A stretch of 64,000 nt of DNA, taken from the NCBI RefSeq assembly GCF_021129305.1, contig NZ_JAJOMB010000022.1:1-64000 (forward strand). Direction: 5' to 3'. This stretch comes from Kineosporia babensis. Lineage in GTDB: Bacteria > Actinomycetota > Actinomycetes > Actinomycetales > Kineosporiaceae. Shown piece by piece: positions 37,148-47,523 of the stretch (positions are counted from its first letter, which is position 1; every line of letters starts with the position of its first letter). The position numbers and the translations under genes are program-made. The notes beneath the pieces were generated by a model. The model did no database searches, had not been told where the DNA came from, and was given only the letters and a program-made list of their open reading frames with translations.

Positions 37148-37921
37148 CTATTCGGATGTGGATACCCCCTGTCGACGTAATGCCACCGTCAGGCCGCATA
37201 CCCCGACGACCCGAGCACCCGCAGAAGTGAGCGCACGAGCCGCTTCGGCCACGGTTGCACCGGTCGTGACGACGTCATCGACGATGACGCAACCGCGTTG
37301 CAGGAGAGGAAAGCGCAGCCCCGGGCGAACGGCAAGTGCACCGGCAAGGTTTTTTCGGCGCGCCCGGCCCGAGAGTTCGCCCTGATCCTGGACATCCCGC
37401 CGATGCGTGAGAATCTCGGCAACGCTCGGCGGGGCGCCGTGACCGCCGGCTGCCCAGACCGAGCCCCCGCACCGGACCGCGCGGTGGGCCAGAGCCGCCA
37501 CCAGGTTGCCGCCGCGTTTGCGCCGGGCCGCCGAGGTGGAGGGCACGGGCACCAGCAGCCAAGGCTCCGGCGGGGCCGCGCTGGCCTGCCGGCAGGCCAG
37601 CACCGCGGCCGCCAGACCTGCGCCGAACGGCCAGGTCAGGTCGTGCCGACCGCGCTCCTTCCAGGACACGACGAGCCGGGCCGAGGTGCCGCCGTAGGCC
37701 GTGACGCCCCAGACGCCCCAGCCCGGGGGCCAGCCGACCATCGGCTCGAAGAAGGCCGGGCCGGACACCACCCGCCGGCACGGCTCGCACAACTGCACGT
37801 CCGGAGCACCGCACCCGGCGCAGGTCGCGGGCCAGACCAGGCCGAGCCCGAGACGCCAGGCCGGCGGCCGGTTCCCGGCCGCGGGCGACGGGAAATTCAC
37901 AGCTTTCGGTTCGAAAAGCAT
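37148..37921 (-). CDS. ComF family phosphoribosyltransferase-like protein
   Basis: 257 aa. An N-terminal zinc finger (CAGCGAPDVQLCEPCRR near residue 34) and a C-terminal phosphoribosyltransferase domain with the PRPP loop CVIVDDVVTTGATVAEA. ComF proteins take part in DNA uptake in competent bacteria, although comF is also kept in species not known to be competent. ATG 37921 has an AGGGTGGA site. A TTATCCACA box lies 51 nt upstream. About 230 nt separate it from hpf. Confidence 0.92.
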   Translation of the reverse strand: MLFEPKAVNFPSPAAGNRPPAWRLGLGLVWPATCAGCGAPDVQLCEPCRRVVSGPAFFEPMVGWPPGWGVWGVTAYGGTSARLVVSWKERGRHDLTWPFGAGLAAAVLACRQASAAPPEPWLLVPVPSTSAARRKRGGNLVAALAHRAVRCGGSVWAAGGHGAPPSVAEILTHRRDVQDQGELSGRARRKNLAGALAVRPGLRFPLLQRGCVIVDDVVTTGATVAEAARALTSAGARVVGVCGLTVALRRQGVSTSE

Positions 37922-38287
37922 GTTTCCACCCTGCCGCGTTCACTACGGCCGATCTGCCGCATCGGCCGATCTGTGGATAAGGACGCCTTCGTGCCTACCT
38001 GTGGAATGTAGAACGGGCAGCCTTGGCGGCACTCGGGCCGAACGGCCGGAAAACCGCCGGGCATCCGGCCCGGGCCGAATCCGGATCCACTCGTTCGGCC
38101 CAATCCTGCGGAGCTTCCTGGCGGATCGGAACCGTTCGGCATTGCGCTCTTCACCGGGAAATCGAAGCCGGTTTCACCCACGATCACAGGCAGATCACAA
38201 AGCGTTCTGGCACTCAGGGCAGGGCCGATCACGGGACAATCACGGTCGTGCGCTGCGCACATTCCGATCAGCTGGCACCCAGGGTAA
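37922..38287. other. Interval between lpqB and comF
   Basis: About 370 nt before the lpqB terminator hairpin; no convincing gene. It contains the comF promoter region with one TTATCCACA box (37972-37980, minus strand) and an imperfect repeat GATCGGCC...GATCGGCC around 37948-37970. Confidence 0.45.
37972..37980 (-). promoter_or_regulatory. TTATCCACA box upstream of comF
   Basis: Perfect nonamer on the minus strand, 51 nt upstream of the comF start codon and in the same orientation as the gene. One of five perfect copies in this window, all intergenic. Confidence 0.55.
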
Positions 38288-38305
38288 TCCGGAGCATCCT
38301 CCGGA
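38288..38305 (-). terminator. Hairpin downstream of lpqB
   Basis: TCCGGAG and CTCCGGA form a perfect 7-bp stem with a CATC loop, 27 nt after the lpqB stop. No U-run follows. Confidence 0.45.
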
Positions 38306-38331
38306 CTTAACCGTAAGGACTCACGCCGCAC

Positions 38332-40227
38332 TCAGCCCGGAAAAGCCGGCCACCGGGCACTGGAGATCTTCGCCCAGGTGGACCCCGAGCGTCCTTGTGT
38401 GTCGCTCGCCGTTCCCGCCACCAAAGAGGCGGGCCCGTCGCCCACCGCGATCGTCTGGGCACCGGTCACCGCCGTGATCGGCTGGATCCGCCCGCCGATC
38501 TCGACGATCCACGGGCGTTCCACCTCGGTCTGGATCTGCTCGTCGCCGCTGTTGGCGGCCCCGGCCTTGCGGCGGCCCAGCACCGCGACGTGACTCTCGT
38601 CCACCCAGGCCACGTCGCGCACGGTGACCAGGTCGGGTACCAGGCCCATCGGCTGAGTCAGCCGGGACGGGCGACCGTCGTCGTCCCGGACGATCCCGGT
38701 GATGAACACGTGCGGGGTGCCGCCGTCGGTGATGGCCAGCACCGCGCGGGTGCCGTCGCGGGAGACCCGCATGGCCTCGACCTCGAAACCTTCCAGCCAG
38801 GAAGCGTCCACGTCCACCCGTGACTCCTCCGACCGGGCGTCCGCCGCGTACGTGGCCTGTACTCCGGTGTCGCCGACCGTCCAGACCCAGCCCCGCGGGT
38901 CGAACGACGGAGCCGTCATTCCGCTGCCGCGCAGCTGGAACGTGCTGTCGGCGCCGGCCTCGGCCAGGAAGAGCCGGGTGCGATCGCTGGAGAGGGCGGC
39001 GAACCAGCCGCCGTCGTAGGACACTGCGGGGTAGGTGAGTCCGTAGACCGAGTTGTACTGGGTGAGTGCCTCGAGCCCTTCCACCACCTCGTTGCCTTCA
39101 ACCGCAAGGCGGACCACCCGTCCCTTGGTGTCGATGCCGACAGCTGCGGCACCGACCGAGGGGTCCACGACCGGACGAGGGCCGGAGTCCTGCGGGATGT
39201 TGAAGGTGACCTGATCGACCGTGATCCGGACCGAGGAGATGTTCGGCAACTGGCCCAGCGTGGTCTGCAACTGGGCCAGCATGAGTTGTCGCTGCCGGTC
39301 GTCGGCATCCCGGGCCGGGCTGGTCAGGTCCACTGTGGCGGTGCCGTTCTCCACCGTCACCGCGCTCACCGACATGTCCGTGCCGATCGGGACGCTGGAG
39401 GCCACCGCGTCCTCCAGCCAGTCCGGCGGCCCCTCCAGCAGGGCCCGGACCAGAGTGGTGGGCAGTTCCGGGGAGCCGGGCGCACTGGGGAACCAGTGGG
39501 GGGCCGGCACCAGGTATTCACCGGACGGGTCGGGGAAGTAGACCTCGTACGGCTTGAACGTGACGCTGAAGTCGTTGCGGGTGATCAGGATTCCGTCGTC
39601 GAGCGAGTTGATCCGCCAGTGGCCGTCGTCCATCCGGACCAGTCCGAAGTAGCGCTGCTCGACCTTGGCTCCGGGCGCCACCACGCTGTAGCGGCCGCTG
39701 CTGTCCACCTCCGCGATCGCAGGGGTACGAACCACTACCTCGGCTACTTCTCGATCGGTGCTCCCTGCGGCCCGGGCGACTCCGGGGGCAGCGGTGGAGG
39801 CGGGGGTGGCACTGGTGGGCGTCCCGGCCGTCGATGCGCTGGGGGTAGCCGCTTCCTGCTCCGGGATCTCAGCGCCGTCGCTGAGCTGACGGGTGGTCAG
39901 CGTGGTCAGCGAGCGGAAGACCGTGGCCGAAGTGTCCGGCCGCCAGACCAGGCGACGCTCCGGGCTGAGGAAACTCCGGGCGACGGCGTGGTCGTCGCTG
40001 TAGGTCGCACTGGCGGCCAGGAAACCACGCACCACCTCGACCGGGGTCTGCCCGGCCTTCGGGCCTTCCGCGGCGAGCCGGAAGACCCCCTCGAGCGGAT
40101 CGTCGTTCACCACGTCGCCGCTGACCACCGGGCCGTGGTCGGGAATCGTCGCGCAGCCGCTCAGCCCCAGCATCGCGACCAGGGTGAGCACCAGCAGGGT
40201 CTTCGCCCGAAGCCGGTCGACGCTCAC
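38332..40227 (-). CDS. lpqB: Lipoprotein LpqB
   Basis: 631 aa from GTG 40227, preceded by a GGGGGA site; ATG 40284, two nucleotides after the mtrB stop, is an upstream option that would lengthen the signal peptide. Lipoprotein signal VSVDRLRAKTLLVLTLVAML with lipobox LSGC (Cys 25). GerMN domain around LPTTLVRALLEGPPDWLEDA and ATVDLTSPARDADDRQRQLM, then a beta-propeller-like C-terminal domain (PSFDPRGWVWTVGDTGV). LpqB interacts with the MtrB sensor and tunes MtrA activity in mycobacteria. Third gene of the mtrA-mtrB-lpqB operon. Confidence 0.95.
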   Translation of the reverse strand: MSVDRLRAKTLLVLTLVAMLGLSGCATIPDHGPVVSGDVVNDDPLEGVFRLAAEGPKAGQTPVEVVRGFLAASATYSDDHAVARSFLSPERRLVWRPDTSATVFRSLTTLTTRQLSDGAEIPEQEAATPSASTAGTPTSATPASTAAPGVARAAGSTDREVAEVVVRTPAIAEVDSSGRYSVVAPGAKVEQRYFGLVRMDDGHWRINSLDDGILITRNDFSVTFKPYEVYFPDPSGEYLVPAPHWFPSAPGSPELPTTLVRALLEGPPDWLEDAVASSVPIGTDMSVSAVTVENGTATVDLTSPARDADDRQRQLMLAQLQTTLGQLPNISSVRITVDQVTFNIPQDSGPRPVVDPSVGAAAVGIDTKGRVVRLAVEGNEVVEGLEALTQYNSVYGLTYPAVSYDGGWFAALSSDRTRLFLAEAGADSTFQLRGSGMTAPSFDPRGWVWTVGDTGVQATYAADARSEESRVDVDASWLEGFEVEAMRVSRDGTRAVLAITDGGTPHVFITGIVRDDDGRPSRLTQPMGLVPDLVTVRDVAWVDESHVAVLGRRKAGAANSGDEQIQTEVERPWIVEIGGRIQPITAVTGAQTIAVGDGPASLVAGTASDTQGRSGSTWAKISSARWPAFPG

Positions 40228-40286
40228 CGGACGTCCCCCGCCGACGGGACCACCCCGTCCATTGTTGGAAAAGCCGTGCGCCATCA

Positions 40287-42182
40287 CTACGGTTGCGACC
40301 CCACTTCGGGCTCCTCGAGCTGCCCCTCGATCTCGGGGCCCGCGGTCAGCGCCGGCAGCGATCCGGTCTCCTGGCCGAGATGCGGCACCAGGGGCAGCGG
40401 CGATCCGACCAGCAGCGCGCCGACCTTCTTGGGCAGCGTGAGCCGGAACACCGCCCCGACGCCGGGCTCGCCCCACACCTGCAGCCAGCCTCCGTGCAGG
40501 TGCGCGTCCTCCTGGGAGATGGACAGCCCCAGGCCGGTACCGCCGATGGTTCTGGCCCGGGCCGGATCGGCCCGCCAGAAACGGTTGAAAACCATGCTCA
40601 GTTCTTCGGAGCTGAGCCCGACCCCATGGTCGCGTACCGCGATCGCCACGGCATCGGCCGATTCGGCCACCTGCACCTCGATCGGACGGCCCTCACCGTG
40701 CTCGATCGCGTTGCCGACCAGGTTGCGCACCACCCGTTCCACCCGGCGGGAGTCGATCTGGGCAACGCAGGGTTGCAACGACAGCTGCAGGACGATGGTG
40801 CTGCCCTTGCGCTCGGCCAGCGGCAGCAGGTTGTCCACCACCCGCTCGGCCACCTCGCGCACGTCGGCCGAGTCCACGTCCAGCACCGCGGCGCCGGCGT
40901 CGAACCGGCTGATCTCCAGCAGGTCGCCGAGCAGCAGCTCGAACCGGTCGACCTGGGCCTGCAGCAGCTCCGCACTGCGGCGCAGGATCGGGTCGCCGAG
41001 GTCGTCACGGCTCTCGTGGATGACCTCGCTGGCCATCCGGATCGTGGTCAGCGGGGTGCGCAGCTCGTGCGAGACGTCCGAGACGAACCGGCGCTGGACC
41101 CGGGAGAGCTCCTCGAGCTGGTGGATCTGCCGTTCCAGGCTGGCCGCCATCCCGTTGAACGCCCGCCCCAGCCGGGCGATGTCGTCCTGACCGCGCACCT
41201 TCATCCGCCGGTCCAGCCGCCCGGAGGCCAGCTGCTCGGCGGTCTTGGCAGCCTGCCGGATCGGGGTGACCACCTGCCGGGTGATCACGTAGGCCACGCC
41301 ACCGACCAGCAGCACCAGACCCAGGCCGGAGGGCAGCAGGGTGCCCCGGACCAGGTCGAGGATCTGGTTCTCGCGTTCCAGCGGGAAGACGAAGTAGAGC
41401 TCGTAGTCGCCGGAGAGCGGGATGTTGATGATCGTGCCGACCGCGAGGGCCGGCTCCCGTTCACCGCTGCTGGTGGGGACCGTGGTGATCTGCGACTGCT
41501 GGCGGCCGCGGGAGTTCACCGCATCGCGCAGGGTCTGCGGGATCACGTCGAAGGGGATGCCGCGGGTGGCCCGGTCCTTCAGCTCGGTGGGCTGGGTGGA
41601 GCGCTGGGCCCGGCGCAGCACGACCTCGCGGTTGTCCGGCCCGTCCGGCCCCTGGAGCTGGGCCAGGAGGTCGTTGATGTCGCTCTCCTGGCGCGCCGGG
41701 TCCTGGTAGTCGTTGGCCGCGAGAAGTTTGTTGGCGTCCTGGGTGAGCGCCGCGGCCTCGGCCATCGCGGTCTCGGTGCGGGAGTCGATCAGGCCGTCGC
41801 GGATCCGCATCAGCAGGAAGTTGCCGACCACCAGCACCACGCCGAGGCCGAGCAGCATGGTGGTGGCGACCACGCGCAGCCGCATCGAGCGGCTCCAGCG
41901 CCGCCGGATCTTCTTGAGCAGCTTCTTGATCCGGGACAGCACCGAGCGCCGGATCCGGCCGGTGAGCCGGCGGACCGGGCCGCGGGGCCGGGGCGGTTCG
42001 GGAGCCCGGATCGCAATCACCGACGACGGCGAGGCTGCCTTGGGCTTGGGAGCCTTGTTCTTGGGTGCACCGGACTTGGGCGCACCGGCTTTGGGCGCAC
42101 CGGCCTTGGCGGCTGGGCCGCCCTTACCGCGGCCGGGCCGGGCCGGCTCCCCCGTGCTCGTGCCCGCCGGGCCCTCGGCCAT
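40287..42182 (-). CDS. mtrB: MtrB sensor histidine kinase
   Basis: 631 aa. A 100-residue basic cytoplasmic N-terminus with AGAPKAGAPKSGAPKNKAPK repeats, membrane helix near 102-124, extracytoplasmic sensor domain, second helix near 281-302, HAMP domain, HisKA with FVSDVSHELRTPL (His 372) and HATPase with NLVGNAIEHGEG and GGTGLGLSI. MtrAB controls cell-wall metabolism and division in actinobacteria. It starts 2 nt after the mtrA stop. The antisense strand is open over the full gene, a GC effect. Confidence 0.96.
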   Translation of the reverse strand: MAEGPAGTSTGEPARPGRGKGGPAAKAGAPKAGAPKSGAPKNKAPKPKAASPSSVIAIRAPEPPRPRGPVRRLTGRIRRSVLSRIKKLLKKIRRRWSRSMRLRVVATTMLLGLGVVLVVGNFLLMRIRDGLIDSRTETAMAEAAALTQDANKLLAANDYQDPARQESDINDLLAQLQGPDGPDNREVVLRRAQRSTQPTELKDRATRGIPFDVIPQTLRDAVNSRGRQQSQITTVPTSSGEREPALAVGTIINIPLSGDYELYFVFPLERENQILDLVRGTLLPSGLGLVLLVGGVAYVITRQVVTPIRQAAKTAEQLASGRLDRRMKVRGQDDIARLGRAFNGMAASLERQIHQLEELSRVQRRFVSDVSHELRTPLTTIRMASEVIHESRDDLGDPILRRSAELLQAQVDRFELLLGDLLEISRFDAGAAVLDVDSADVREVAERVVDNLLPLAERKGSTIVLQLSLQPCVAQIDSRRVERVVRNLVGNAIEHGEGRPIEVQVAESADAVAIAVRDHGVGLSSEELSMVFNRFWRADPARARTIGGTGLGLSISQEDAHLHGGWLQVWGEPGVGAVFRLTLPKKVGALLVGSPLPLVPHLGQETGSLPALTAGPEIEGQLEEPEVGSQP

Positions 42183-42184
42183 GG

Positions 42185-42871
42185 TTAGGCCGGTCCGGCC
42201 TTGTAACCGACGCCGCGCACGGTGACCACGATCTCCGGCCGCTCCGGGTCCTTCTCGATCTTCGAGCGCAGCCGCTGCACGTGCACGTTCACCAGCCGGG
42301 TGTCGGCCGCGTGCCGGTAACCCCAGACCTGCTCCAGCAGCACCTCGCGGGTGAACACCTGCCAGGGCTTGCGGGCCAGGGCGACCAGCAGGTCGAACTC
42401 CAGCGGGGTCAGCGAGATCACCTCACCGGCGCGGCGCACCACGTGACCGGCCACGTCGATCGACACCTCGCCGATCTCCAGGGCCTCCGGCGCCGGCTCC
42501 TCGGTCCGCCGCAGCCGGGCCCGGACCCGGGCGACCAGCTCCTTGGGCTTGAACGGCTTGACCATGTAGTCGTCCGCCCCCGACTCCAGGCCGAGCACCA
42601 CGTCCACGGTGTCGGTCTTGGCGGTGAGCATGACGATGGGCACGCCCGACTCCGCGCGGATCAGGCGGCAGACCTCGATGCCGTCCTTGCCCGGCAGCAT
42701 CAGGTCGAGCAGCACCAGATCCGGCCGGGTGGCGCGGAACGCCTCCAGCGCACCACCCCCGTCGGCACAGAAAACCGGCTCGAACCCCTCGCCCCGCAGG
42801 ACGATCCCGAGCATCTCGGACAGCGCATTGTCGTCATCGACGACGAGAACCCGGCCTCTCATGGGGGACAT
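42185..42871 (-). CDS. mtrA: MtrA response regulator
   Basis: 228 aa from ATG 42871, the same length as M. tuberculosis MtrA. Receiver domain with VLVVDDDNALSEML and the phosphoacceptor in LVLLDLMLPGKDGI, LTAKTD and KPFKPKELVARVRARL; OmpR-type winged-helix output domain with LTPLEFDLLVALARKPWQVF and VWGYRHAADTRLVNVHVQRL. No clear ribosome-binding site precedes ATG 42871, so the transcript may be leaderless; ATG 42862 is another option. First gene of mtrA-mtrB-lpqB, divergent from the gene at 43052. Confidence 0.97.
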   Translation of the reverse strand: MSPMRGRVLVVDDDNALSEMLGIVLRGEGFEPVFCADGGGALEAFRATRPDLVLLDLMLPGKDGIEVCRLIRAESGVPIVMLTAKTDTVDVVLGLESGADDYMVKPFKPKELVARVRARLRRTEEPAPEALEIGEVSIDVAGHVVRRAGEVISLTPLEFDLLVALARKPWQVFTREVLLEQVWGYRHAADTRLVNVHVQRLRSKIEKDPERPEIVVTVRGVGYKAGPA

Positions 42872-43051
42872 GTTGTCAAACACCTGGGTCAAACCACGAA
42901 ACGGGCTCCTCGTTCTTCGGCCGCCGGGGGATCTCTCGGCCGCCCTGCTCTGCCCCGACATGCCAGGATGAACCCCAGGACGGGGATCTTCGTTGTGGTC
43001 CCTGGAACGCGGTACCGGCGGCGGTGTGGAGCGAACGGGAGGGGTTGTCGG

Positions 43052-44593
43052 GTGTCCGATCAACCGGGTGGATGGACGGGTCCCGGCGGCGAACCGGAGA
43101 AGCGGCCCGGTCCCCTGCCTCCCGAAAACGGCTCCGACCAGGGCGAACAGCGTAAGGACGAGGTGGCTGGCACACCTGGTGACGGCCCGGTGGCGGGCCC
43201 GCCCGGGTGGGGGCAGGCGCCCAACCCGCACGAGCAGCAGGCCCAGGCCGGCTGGGGAGCGCCGCCTTCGGGATGGGGCCAGGCTCCTGGCGCCGGGCAG
43301 TCGCCCCCGGCGGGTCCCGGGCCGCAGGGGTGGAACTCTCCTCCCGGGTCGCCGCAGTACGGCGGTAACGCTCCGGGCCAGCCGCAGTGGGGTGGCAATG
43401 CACCGGGGCAGTCGCAGGGCTGGAACGGGCCGCCGCCGCAGCCGGGGTATGCGCCGCAGCCTGGGTACAACGGTCCCCCTCCGCCCGGCTGGGACGGGTC
43501 CCAGCAGCAGGGCTGGGGCGGACCTCAGCAACCGGGCTGGAACGTGCCTGGGCAACCGGGCGGCTGGGGTGCTCCCCCGCAGCAGGGCGGCTGGGGTAGC
43601 CCGGCCCCCGGGCAGCCGGGCTGGCAGCGCGGCATGGGGCGGGGCGCGGGCATCATCCCGCTGCGACCGCTGAGCATCGGCGAGATCTACGACGGCGCGA
43701 TCCGGGTCATCCGGTCCAACCCGCGCACCATGGTGGGGCTGGCGGCCGTGGTCGGCGCGATCATCACGCTGATCGGCACCGTGCCCCAGGCCTTCGCCCT
43801 GAACACCATCGTCAACAGCCCGATCAGCACCGCGCCGGAGAGCGCCGAGATCAGCAACAGCGACCTGGCCGAGCTGATCGGGGCCGGCGGGATCACCATC
43901 CTGATCGCCATGGTCCAGTCCTTGCTGGCCACCACCATCATCACCGGTCTGCTGATCGTCGCGGTCGGGGCGGCGGTGCGCGGGGAGACTCTGGCCCCGG
44001 GCGCGCTCTGGCAGCGCACCCGGCCCCGGCTGTGGGCCCTGCTCGGGCTGGCGCTGCTGCTGCTGGTGATCGCCCCGCTGATCATCGCCCTGGGGGTGGC
44101 GCCGGGCCTGATCCTGCTGCTCGCCCTGGACGGCGCCGAGGTCGTCGGGGCGATCGTGCTGATCGTCGGCATGCTCCTGAGCTTCGTCGCCTATCTGGCC
44201 TTCTACCTGGGTTTCTGGTCGGTGGCGGCACCCGCGCTGCTGCTCGAGAACCTGGGTGTGGCCGCGGCCCTGCGCCGCTCGTTCGGGCTGGTGCGCGGGA
44301 CGTTCTGGCGGGTCTTCGGGATCACCCTGCTCACCGCCGTGATCACCTACATCGTGCAGCAGATCTTCTCGGTGCCGTTCAGCGTGATCGGGGTGCTGCT
44401 GGCCGGGGTGGCCGACTTCTCCGGTGCTTCCGGGGAGCTCGTGCAACTGCTGATCACCAACATCGGCACGATCATGGCCGGGGCCGTGGTCTACCCGTTC
44501 ACCGCCGGCGCGGTCGCGTTGCTCTATCTCGACCTGCGGATGCGGCGTGAGGGCATGGACGTCGAGGTGCTGCGCTCGGAGCAGCCCCGGTGA
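43052..44593 (+). CDS. Multi-pass membrane protein with Gly/Pro/Gln/Trp-rich N-terminus
   Basis: 513 aa from GTG 43052, with GGGAGGGG 7 nt upstream. Residues 1-195 are low-complexity with many GWG, PGQP and PQQP units. From residue 200 (IIPLRPLSIGEIYDGAIRVI) a membrane domain with about six helices follows, of the kind annotated as glycerophosphoryl diester phosphodiesterase membrane domain. Known homologues lie beside mtrA and the DUF4129/MoxR cluster in actinobacteria; function unknown. It overlaps the DUF4129 gene by GTGA. The N-terminal part is probably cytoplasmic and disordered. Confidence 0.82.
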   Translation: MSDQPGGWTGPGGEPEKRPGPLPPENGSDQGEQRKDEVAGTPGDGPVAGPPGWGQAPNPHEQQAQAGWGAPPSGWGQAPGAGQSPPAGPGPQGWNSPPGSPQYGGNAPGQPQWGGNAPGQSQGWNGPPPQPGYAPQPGYNGPPPPGWDGSQQQGWGGPQQPGWNVPGQPGGWGAPPQQGGWGSPAPGQPGWQRGMGRGAGIIPLRPLSIGEIYDGAIRVIRSNPRTMVGLAAVVGAIITLIGTVPQAFALNTIVNSPISTAPESAEISNSDLAELIGAGGITILIAMVQSLLATTIITGLLIVAVGAAVRGETLAPGALWQRTRPRLWALLGLALLLLVIAPLIIALGVAPGLILLLALDGAEVVGAIVLIVGMLLSFVAYLAFYLGFWSVAAPALLLENLGVAAALRRSFGLVRGTFWRVFGITLLTAVITYIVQQIFSVPFSVIGVLLAGVADFSGASGELVQLLITNIGTIMAGAVVYPFTAGAVALLYLDLRMRREGMDVEVLRSEQPR

Positions 44594-45234
44594 ACTGGCT
44601 CCTGACCGAGGTACCGCTCGACCCGGACCGGCAGCAGGCGCGGCAGTGGATGCTCGAGGAGCTCTCGCGCCGGGAGTACCAGGACGCCCGGCCGAGCCTG
44701 ATCGAGCGGGCACTGGAGTGGGTCCAGGACAAGTTCGACAACCTGCAGCCGGGTTTCGACTCCCCGGTGCAGATCACCGTGACGGTGCTGGCGGTGCTGG
44801 CGGTGATCGCTGCGGTGTTCGCGATCTGGTACTCCGGCGGTATTCGGCGCCAGTACCGGCGTAAGGCTGCGGCGGTGTTGCCGGCCTATGTCACCACCGC
44901 CGCCGATCACCGGTCCGCGGCTGACCGGCACGCCGCTCAGGGAGAGTGGGCCGACGCGGTGCTGGAGCGGTTCCGGGCGGTTGCCCGCGAGCTGTCCGAG
45001 CGTGCGCTGGTTTCGGCCTCCCCCGGGGCTACTGCGGCTGAGGTAGCGCGCGACGGTGGGGCGGCGGTGCCTGGGTTGGCGGGGGAACTGCTTACTGCGG
45101 CACGGCATTTTGACGACGTCTGCTACGGGCATCTGGAGCTGACGGAGTCAGCGGGGCCGGAGGTGGACCGATTCCTTCGGGAGCTGGACGAGAAGGTGCG
45201 CAGCGCCAAGGCGGAGCCGGTGGTGCCGGCATGA
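44590..45234 (+). CDS. DUF4129 domain membrane protein
   Basis: 214 aa. One membrane helix (ITVTVLAVLAVIAAVFAIWY), then a cytoplasmic domain with RHAAQGEWADAVLERFRAVA and ARELSERALVSASPGATAAE that is typical of DUF4129. Such proteins accompany MoxR-DUF58 modules and transglutaminase-like proteins. GTG start overlaps the previous stop and its own stop overlaps the next start (ATGA). Confidence 0.88.
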   Translation: MNWLLTEVPLDPDRQQARQWMLEELSRREYQDARPSLIERALEWVQDKFDNLQPGFDSPVQITVTVLAVLAVIAAVFAIWYSGGIRRQYRRKAAAVLPAYVTTAADHRSAADRHAAQGEWADAVLERFRAVARELSERALVSASPGATAAEVARDGGAAVPGLAGELLTAARHFDDVCYGHLELTESAGPEVDRFLRELDEKVRSAKAEPVVPA

Positions 45235-46493
45235 CCCAGCCACCCACCCAGACCACGGTGGAAGCGCCGGCGACCACCCCGTCCGTAATTCAGGATCTGC
45301 GTGCTCTGGCCATCCGCTCGCGCTGGCCGCTGGCCGTTGCAGTGGTCATCGCGCTCTCGGTCGCCGTGGTCGCGCTGACCGTGCCCACCTCCTCGGACGG
45401 ACGCCGGCTCAGCCCGGCCAACCCCGCGCCGGAAGGCAGCCGCGGTCTGGCCCAGGTGCTTCAGCGGCAGGGGGTGGAAGTGATCCAGGCAGAACGCTCC
45501 ACCGCAGTCACCGAGGCCACCACGCCGAACAGCACCCTGGTCGTCACCGACACCAAGCTGCTGGCTCCGGAGCAGCTCGACCGTCTGGCCCGCGACGACG
45601 CGTCCCGCCTGATTCTGATCGAGCCGGACGAGCTGACCCTGAGTGTGCTTGCCCCGCAGGTACGTACCGCCGGCTACAGCAATCGCCTGGACGTGCGCGA
45701 CCCTCGCTGCTCGATCGAGGCCGCCGTCACCGCCGGAGCCGTACGGGGAGGCGGAAATCTGTACGCGCGCTCCGGTGGCGCCTCCGAGGGCGGGGTCGCC
45801 ATCTGTTACCCCCAGTCCGATTCGGACGACACCTCGGACGTGGACAGCGCTACCGATCGCGGCACGTACGTGGTCACCGTGTCAGGGGGCAAGCAGATCA
45901 TCGTGATCGGTCAGTCCGACCTGATCACCAACGAGTACCTGCCCGCCGGCGGCAACGCCGCGCTGGCCCTGCACACCTTCGGCGCGCAGCCCGAACTGGT
46001 CTGGTACATGCCCGATCCGCTGGAAGTGGTCGGCTCCGGGCAGCGGCAGTCGATCGACGAACTGGCGCCGGACTGGGTGGTGTGGGTGCTGATCCAGATC
46101 GGTCTGATCACCCTGCTGGCGATGTTCTGGCGGGCCCGGCGTTTCGGTCGCCTGGTCGGCGAACCGCTGCCGGTGATCGTCCGGGCGGCCGAGACCCAGG
46201 AGGGCCGGGCCCGGCTGTATCGGCAGTTCCACGCCCGCGGCCGTGCCGCCGCCACCTTGCGTACCGCCACCCTCCGGCGTCTGGCCAGCCGGATCGCTGC
46301 CTCCCCGGGCATTACGCCGGAACAGCTGGTCGTCCAGGTGGCGGCCCGGACCGGCGGCAACCAGTACGAGATCGGGCAGGCTCTGATCGGTCCCACCCCC
46401 GGCAGTGACGGCGAACTGGTCGAACTGGCCGATCGGCTGGACCAGATCGAACGTGCCGCCGGCGTCGTGCCCTCCCCCACCCGCAACCGTTGA
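45231..46493 (+). CDS. DUF4350 domain membrane protein
   Basis: 420 aa. N-terminal membrane helix (WPLAVAVVIALSVAVVALTV), a DUF4350 domain with EGSRGLAQVLQRQGVEVIQA and LVVTDTKLLAPEQLDRLARD, a second helix near residues 280-300 (WVVWVLIQIGLITLLAMFWR), and a cytoplasmic tail. In MoxR clusters this protein is a putative partner or substrate-binding component. Function unknown. Confidence 0.88.
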   Translation: MTQPPTQTTVEAPATTPSVIQDLRALAIRSRWPLAVAVVIALSVAVVALTVPTSSDGRRLSPANPAPEGSRGLAQVLQRQGVEVIQAERSTAVTEATTPNSTLVVTDTKLLAPEQLDRLARDDASRLILIEPDELTLSVLAPQVRTAGYSNRLDVRDPRCSIEAAVTAGAVRGGGNLYARSGGASEGGVAICYPQSDSDDTSDVDSATDRGTYVVTVSGGKQIIVIGQSDLITNEYLPAGGNAALALHTFGAQPELVWYMPDPLEVVGSGQRQSIDELAPDWVVWVLIQIGLITLLAMFWRARRFGRLVGEPLPVIVRAAETQEGRARLYRQFHARGRAAATLRTATLRRLASRIAASPGITPEQLVVQVAARTGGNQYEIGQALIGPTPGSDGELVELADRLDQIERAAGVVPSPTRNR

Positions 46494-46521
46494 ACTCCTC
46501 ACGATCTGAGAGGCTCGCCTC

Positions 46522-47519
<998 letters not shown>

Positions 47520-47523
<4 letters not shown>

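Noticed and set aside
40293-42188. Plus-strand open frame of the same length as mtrB
   Set aside because: It mirrors mtrB codon by codon and has no family features.
42872-44713. Upstream extension of the mtrA frame on the minus strand
   Set aside because: It is antisense to a membrane protein gene; MtrA homologues start at 42871.
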